Source: Rachicladosporium sp. CCFEE 5018 | Lineage: Eukaryota > Ascomycota > Dothideomycetes > Cladosporiales > Cladosporiaceae | NCBI GenBank assembly: GCA_002077045.2 | Contig: KZ111173.1 | Span: 124,001-188,000 of the forward strand | DNA: 64,000 bases | Direction of reading: 5' to 3' | Part shown: positions 60,423 to 64,000 of the stretch, piece after piece | Layout: the number at the start of each line of letters is the position of its first letter | Position numbering within the stretch: the first letter of the stretch is position 1 | The notes under the pieces: model-generated | The model's database searches: none | What the model was told of the DNA's origin: nothing | Seen by the model: only the letters and a program-made list of their open reading frames with translations | Translations under genes and position numbers: made by a program

Positions 60423-63400
60423 TCAAGGCGATCCGGGAGCTGACCTCGCCGTCTTGTTCCACTCGAGCCACTTTCGCTTTCCGGGCCTCGTCTCGAAATG
60501 CGGCGCGATGTTCGCGGGCTCCTGTCCACCAGCGATCATCGTACTTCTCATCTTGTTGCGGTAGGCGTCCACTAAGTAGAGATATTAGTATGGACTCCTC
60601 ATTCGAAAAGCCGTAGCCGACACTTACATGACCTCTGCAAGAATAGCGTCCTTCCGTTGAACGTGCGCGCCTGACTCCAGCTCATGCGATACCCGAGCTC
60701 GTTCAACGCGACCTCCGTCTCCCTCCGACCCTTCGTCATTCTCGGAACAGGCAGCTTCGCCTCACTCCCATCCATGATCGACACAGGCACGAGGGTCGTC
60801 CCAGGCTCGGCCTCAACGCCATCATCCTCATCGTCCCACAAGCCTTTCGAAGGCGTGCCGGGAGGTGAGCGCATCTGTCGCGGAAAGTAAGAGCGAGGAT
60901 ACACTGCGTTAGTCCGAAGATACGCATCAGGCATATCGTCCATCTTGACCTGGTCAAGCATCACCCGCACCCGCACGCGAGTGCCACGCTGGTGATCATC
61001 GACAAGGATGAACTTCCTGCGCTTGCTCTCGGGCACATCGCCGAAGAGGTGTCGCTTCGACTCTTCATCCTCATGCTTGACAGCAGCAGTAATAGCAGGT
61101 GCGGAGTGTGTGGAAGCATGCGTGGGCATCGAGTCCATAGCGTCATGCATGGTCGGCATTTGCGCGCCGCCGGTAGCAGGCTGCTGGGGATATTGCGGGT
61201 AGAATGATTGTTGGTAGCGAGCGGGTGTTGATGGTCCCGCGTGACCACTCGCGGAGTGTGGTTGCTGAGCGTGTTGATTCGAGGATGTAGCCGTGTAGTC
61301 ATTTCCGGCTAGATTAAAAAGCAAGTTAGCGGTCAATCTTGTCTGAACCGAAGTGCGACATTCGTGATCCTGGTGAGAAGCGAGATCGAGACGCGATAAA
61401 ACAAGCACAGAGGTGTATGTGAAGCAACGACAAATGCAGAGAAGGCGATGCTTGTAGCGTGATAATGTACGAAGGGTATACAGGGCCATTCTCATGTGCG
61501 TGTTTCTCATTTGTAGTCCGCTTCCAGGCGACTGTGCGAGTTCCGGCTCGCAATCACATTGGGTGATGGTACATACCACTGACATCTTCACCCGTATCGC
61601 CAGCGTCTTGGTGATGATGCATAGACCCGCCAGGTCCCATATGAGGCGGTCGTGGTTGATTTTGAGGCATGGCGTGTGGTGGCATGCCGGCGCTGCCAGG
61701 AAGCTGTCCAGCAGATCCTGGCATCTGTGCCTTTCTTGTGTGAATCTTTGCCTGTCTTCGCACACGGCGACTGCGTAGACGAGGATCTTGGTTGCTGTTC
61801 CTCCAGCTGTCCACTGCGCGCTGTATGAGACCACGCTTTTCTCGCAGGTTCGGATTCAGTTGCGCGAGAGCCCAGCCTACAGCATTGCATTCGCTCTCGT
61901 AATGTAGGCGATTGCCTTTGTACTGGTCCTTCCCACAGCACGCACGTGGGTAGACACAGTTCGCCGACTTGAACTCTTGCGATAGCTCATCCACATTGAC
62001 AGACTCGACATCGCACCGGATCTGATACTCCATCTTCACGCGATCGCGCGAGTACTCGAATGCGATCCATTGCACCCCACTATCATCCTGGCGCACGACC
62101 AAGGGTGTGGTAGCTGGGATCGGTCCGGGAGCTGGGCTTGGGTTCTGCCCACCAGCGGAACCCGCGGAAGCCATATGCGGTATGCCAGGACCGACGGGTG
62201 TCTGTGGTGTCCCTTGCGGAGGAGCCATGATCGACGACTGTCGTTGAAGCGATGCCTGCGATGGCTTCGCATCGATCATTGCTGGGTGTGAATGAGAGGG
62301 ATGCTGCGGTTGCTGCATCGAGTGCTGCGACTGTTGATGCGAAAGTAGGGTACCGGGAGCCGATGTCATCGGTTGATGCTGTGACTGTGGCTGTGGGTAT
62401 GGGGCGTATGGCGATTGTTGCGACATTTGGTACGGCTGCGGGTAGTACATGGATTGGCCGATTGGAGGAAAGCCGTAGATGGGACGCCCCTGTGCATCGT
62501 GCTGTGGCGAGTGTATAGATGCCGGTGAGTTCGACTGAGGTGTCTGATAGCTGCTGATGGGAGGATATGGTGCTCGGTTGATGGCAGCTTGGGTCGCCAT
62601 CGTTTCGCCTGGCTCTGTAAATATGGTCAGCACGTCCAAAACATCCATGGACCAACAAACACTCGAGCATATGCTCGATCACTTGATGACAATATTGACA
62701 ACATACCCGACGACGCGTAGGAGCCAGCAGCACTGTTGGTACTATATGGACTAGGATGAGCAGTGAAGAAAGTCGCTTCACCTGAGTGCTGGGCAGGCAA
62801 TCCTGGGACAGCTCCGATGTATGGCGACTGGTTCTGATGAAGTCCTTGGCTTGATGTATGCGACAGGTGAGGTCCTTGGATTGGCGACTGCAGGGTACGC
62901 GACTGATGCGGCGAGTTGGGTCGATATTGTTGAATCAGACCTTGTTGACGAGGATGCTGTAGAGGGTAGGGTGCTGGGAGACCTTGTTGCTGGGAGTGCT
63001 GCTGATGATTCTAAGCGATCATACTATCAGTTATCATATTCAACAATTGTATTATCGTGCATGGCGTGTAGTCAAAGTTGTGCACGTTGGCGTTTGAGAG
63101 ATGATGGCAAGATGCCTGCGGATCCCTGCTGAAAAAGGCGGGTATGGCTCAGAGGTACCACAAGAGTGCAGACCTTGTCAGGCCAGCGTGGGAGAGCCAA
63201 GCAGAGAAATCCAGGCGGCCGGAGGTGTCATGTCATCCAGAGGGGCTGTAGTGGGGAAAGTAGGAACCGGTCCGCAGTACAGAGTTCAGCAGCGTTTGTG
63301 ACAGGAAGACGGCGGACAAGGTGAAACTCGGTGATTGCAACGGCCATGCGTACGCCCGTTTGTTTTGCTGATGTTATGCGTTGTCCACGATGCAGCATCG

Positions 63401-63612
63401 AGGGGCAGCTGTCAGCTGGGCGCGTAGGGTCGTGCAGCACGTTGTGCAGCCAGCAGCATGGAGATGCTCGTCTGGTGACAAGCAGGTAGCCGGGATACTG
63501 CGTTTGCGCCGGGTACCAGCATTGCGGAGAATTTGTGCCTCGACCGTGGGCTCCAGCAAGGCAACCAGGCATACACAACAGACTTCATGTAGTAGGGGAA
63601 GAGACTTACCAT
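60423..63612 (-). CDS. DUF8032-like protein with Gln-rich N-terminus, possible transcription regulator
   Basis: Proposed minus-strand exons are 63610-63612, 62707-63010, 61577-62614, 60628-61308 and 60423-60571, 724 residues. All joins are in phase and leave plausible sequence (YASS to EPGETMATQ, EDVSG to AGNDYTA, FLQRS to LDAYRNKMRS). The start codon alone forms the coding part of exon 1: ATG is followed at once by GTAAGT. The N-terminal 250 or so residues are rich in Gln, Pro, Ser and His. A conserved Cys-containing domain follows (QWIAFEYSRDRVKMEYQIRCDVESV, NCVYPRACCGKDQYKGNRLHYE, AVDSWRNSNQDPRLRSRRVRRQ). A second copy-like block lies near the C-terminus (RVRVMLDQVKMDDMPDAYLRTN, YPRSYFPRQM). 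I believe this is the fungal DUF8032 family. Function is unknown; the Gln-rich composition hints at nuclear regulation. Confidence 0.75.
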
Positions 63613-64000
63613 GCCCGCTGATAGATGCGATTGTGTGCGTCCACAAGAGACGCGTTGTCGAGTATGTCAATAACAGCAGGTGTCGGATCGGAGCTGCAGG
63701 GTGAGGGGTGGCAGTGATCCGCAGCTGCATGCAGCGTCGGTCGAGGGTGGTGCAACAAGGCGAGTTGTGAGACTTGGTCAGCGCCAACCGTTGTTGGACT
63801 CCGGGTGTCAGAAAAGGTTATGCTACCGGCCGGCGAGCAGTAGTCGCACGCACGTGAGGCGTTAGCCGCACAGAAGAGTGCAGAAAAGGCGCGGCGCGGT
63901 AGTCGAGCGCGGCGGGCCAGAGTGCAGGGCTGCGAGGGTGCCGACCAGGTCTGCGGCGATGCGCGACGAGGTTGAACAGCAGCAGACAGAGTGAGACGAG
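63613..64000. other. 5' flank of the DUF8032-like gene
   Basis: Probably the untranslated leader and promoter of the minus-strand gene. No gene was seen to the window end. Confidence 0.4.

Larger units (their letters stand above)
47875..60904. repeat. Block C: second copy of the Ctr-to-DUF8032 interval
   Basis: Colinear with block B apart from the absence of the 2.9 kb CAX segment and smaller indels. It continues without interruption past 60904 into the rest of the DUF8032-like gene. Its Ctr sequence agrees with piece A (31554-32053) where B differs, so A plus C is the likely primary haplotype. Confidence 0.85.

Noticed and set aside
32154..60904. Genuine 13-15 kb tandem gene duplication
   Set aside because: Considered, but the 100-N gaps and overlapping broken genes at both joins fit scaffolded haplotigs better. 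It is kept as the alternative in the findings.
60423..63612. First thought to be a velvet-family regulator
   Set aside because: The Gln/Pro-rich layout was suggestive, but the conserved blocks (QWIAFEYSRDR, CVYPRACCGKDQY) are not velvet motifs.

Overview
The window is nuclear DNA of a filamentous ascomycete (Pezizomycotina). The evidence is a HEX1 Woronin-body gene, short GT-AG introns (mostly 50-90 nt), a Zn2Cys6 regulator, an HET-type remnant and closely packed genes on both strands. A dothideomycete, perhaps one with a diploid or hybrid genome, would fit, but the species is inference. Nothing prokaryotic, no CRISPR array, no tRNA or rRNA gene and no recognisable transposon was seen.

Layout. 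1-4 kb: the 3' end of an ankyrin-repeat protein gene and a membrane-anchored GH17 beta-1,3-glucanase (minus). 5-13.6 kb, all plus: cytochrome P450, Zn2Cys6 transcription factor, MFS sugar transporter and a 2OG-Fe(II) oxygenase. 13.9-15.7 kb (minus): HEX1, with a long spliced leader that has an open in-frame reading frame but no AUG. 16.9-22.7 kb (minus): a tandem array of four related protein kinase genes, the last with an apparent frameshift. 23-31 kb (minus): TRM44 tRNA methyltransferase, GNA1 glucosamine-phosphate acetyltransferase, an RGS-plus-membrane (RAX1-like) protein and an AmiF-type formamidase.

31.5-61 kb: a Ctr copper transporter, secreted ferritin-like protein, COA5/PET191 assembly factor, sterol-esterase-like lipase, SGNH esterase, a Rieske plus DUF455 ferritin-like fusion, an HET-domain remnant, an F-box protein and a DUF8032-like protein. 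This gene string is present twice (32154-47774 and 47875-60904), separated by two 100-N gaps. The sequences flanking the gaps overlap: the copper transporter 5' part left of the first gap is repeated right of both gaps, and the DUF8032-like gene is cut at the second gap and present in full later. Where the three transporter pieces can be compared, the first and third agree and the middle differs. The middle block is therefore best read as the alternative haplotype of one locus placed in tandem by scaffolding, not as a true duplication. The middle haplotype carries an extra 2.9 kb with a divergent CAX-type exchanger gene that the other lacks.

How the genes may work together. The P450, regulator, transporter and oxygenase could form a small catabolic or tailoring group, though no backbone enzyme is present. 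Copper uptake (Ctr), cytochrome oxidase assembly (COA5), a ferritin-like protein and a Rieske/diiron protein lie close together, a suggestive metal theme that may be chance. Exon coordinates below were worked out by hand from reading frame, splice sites and family conservation.
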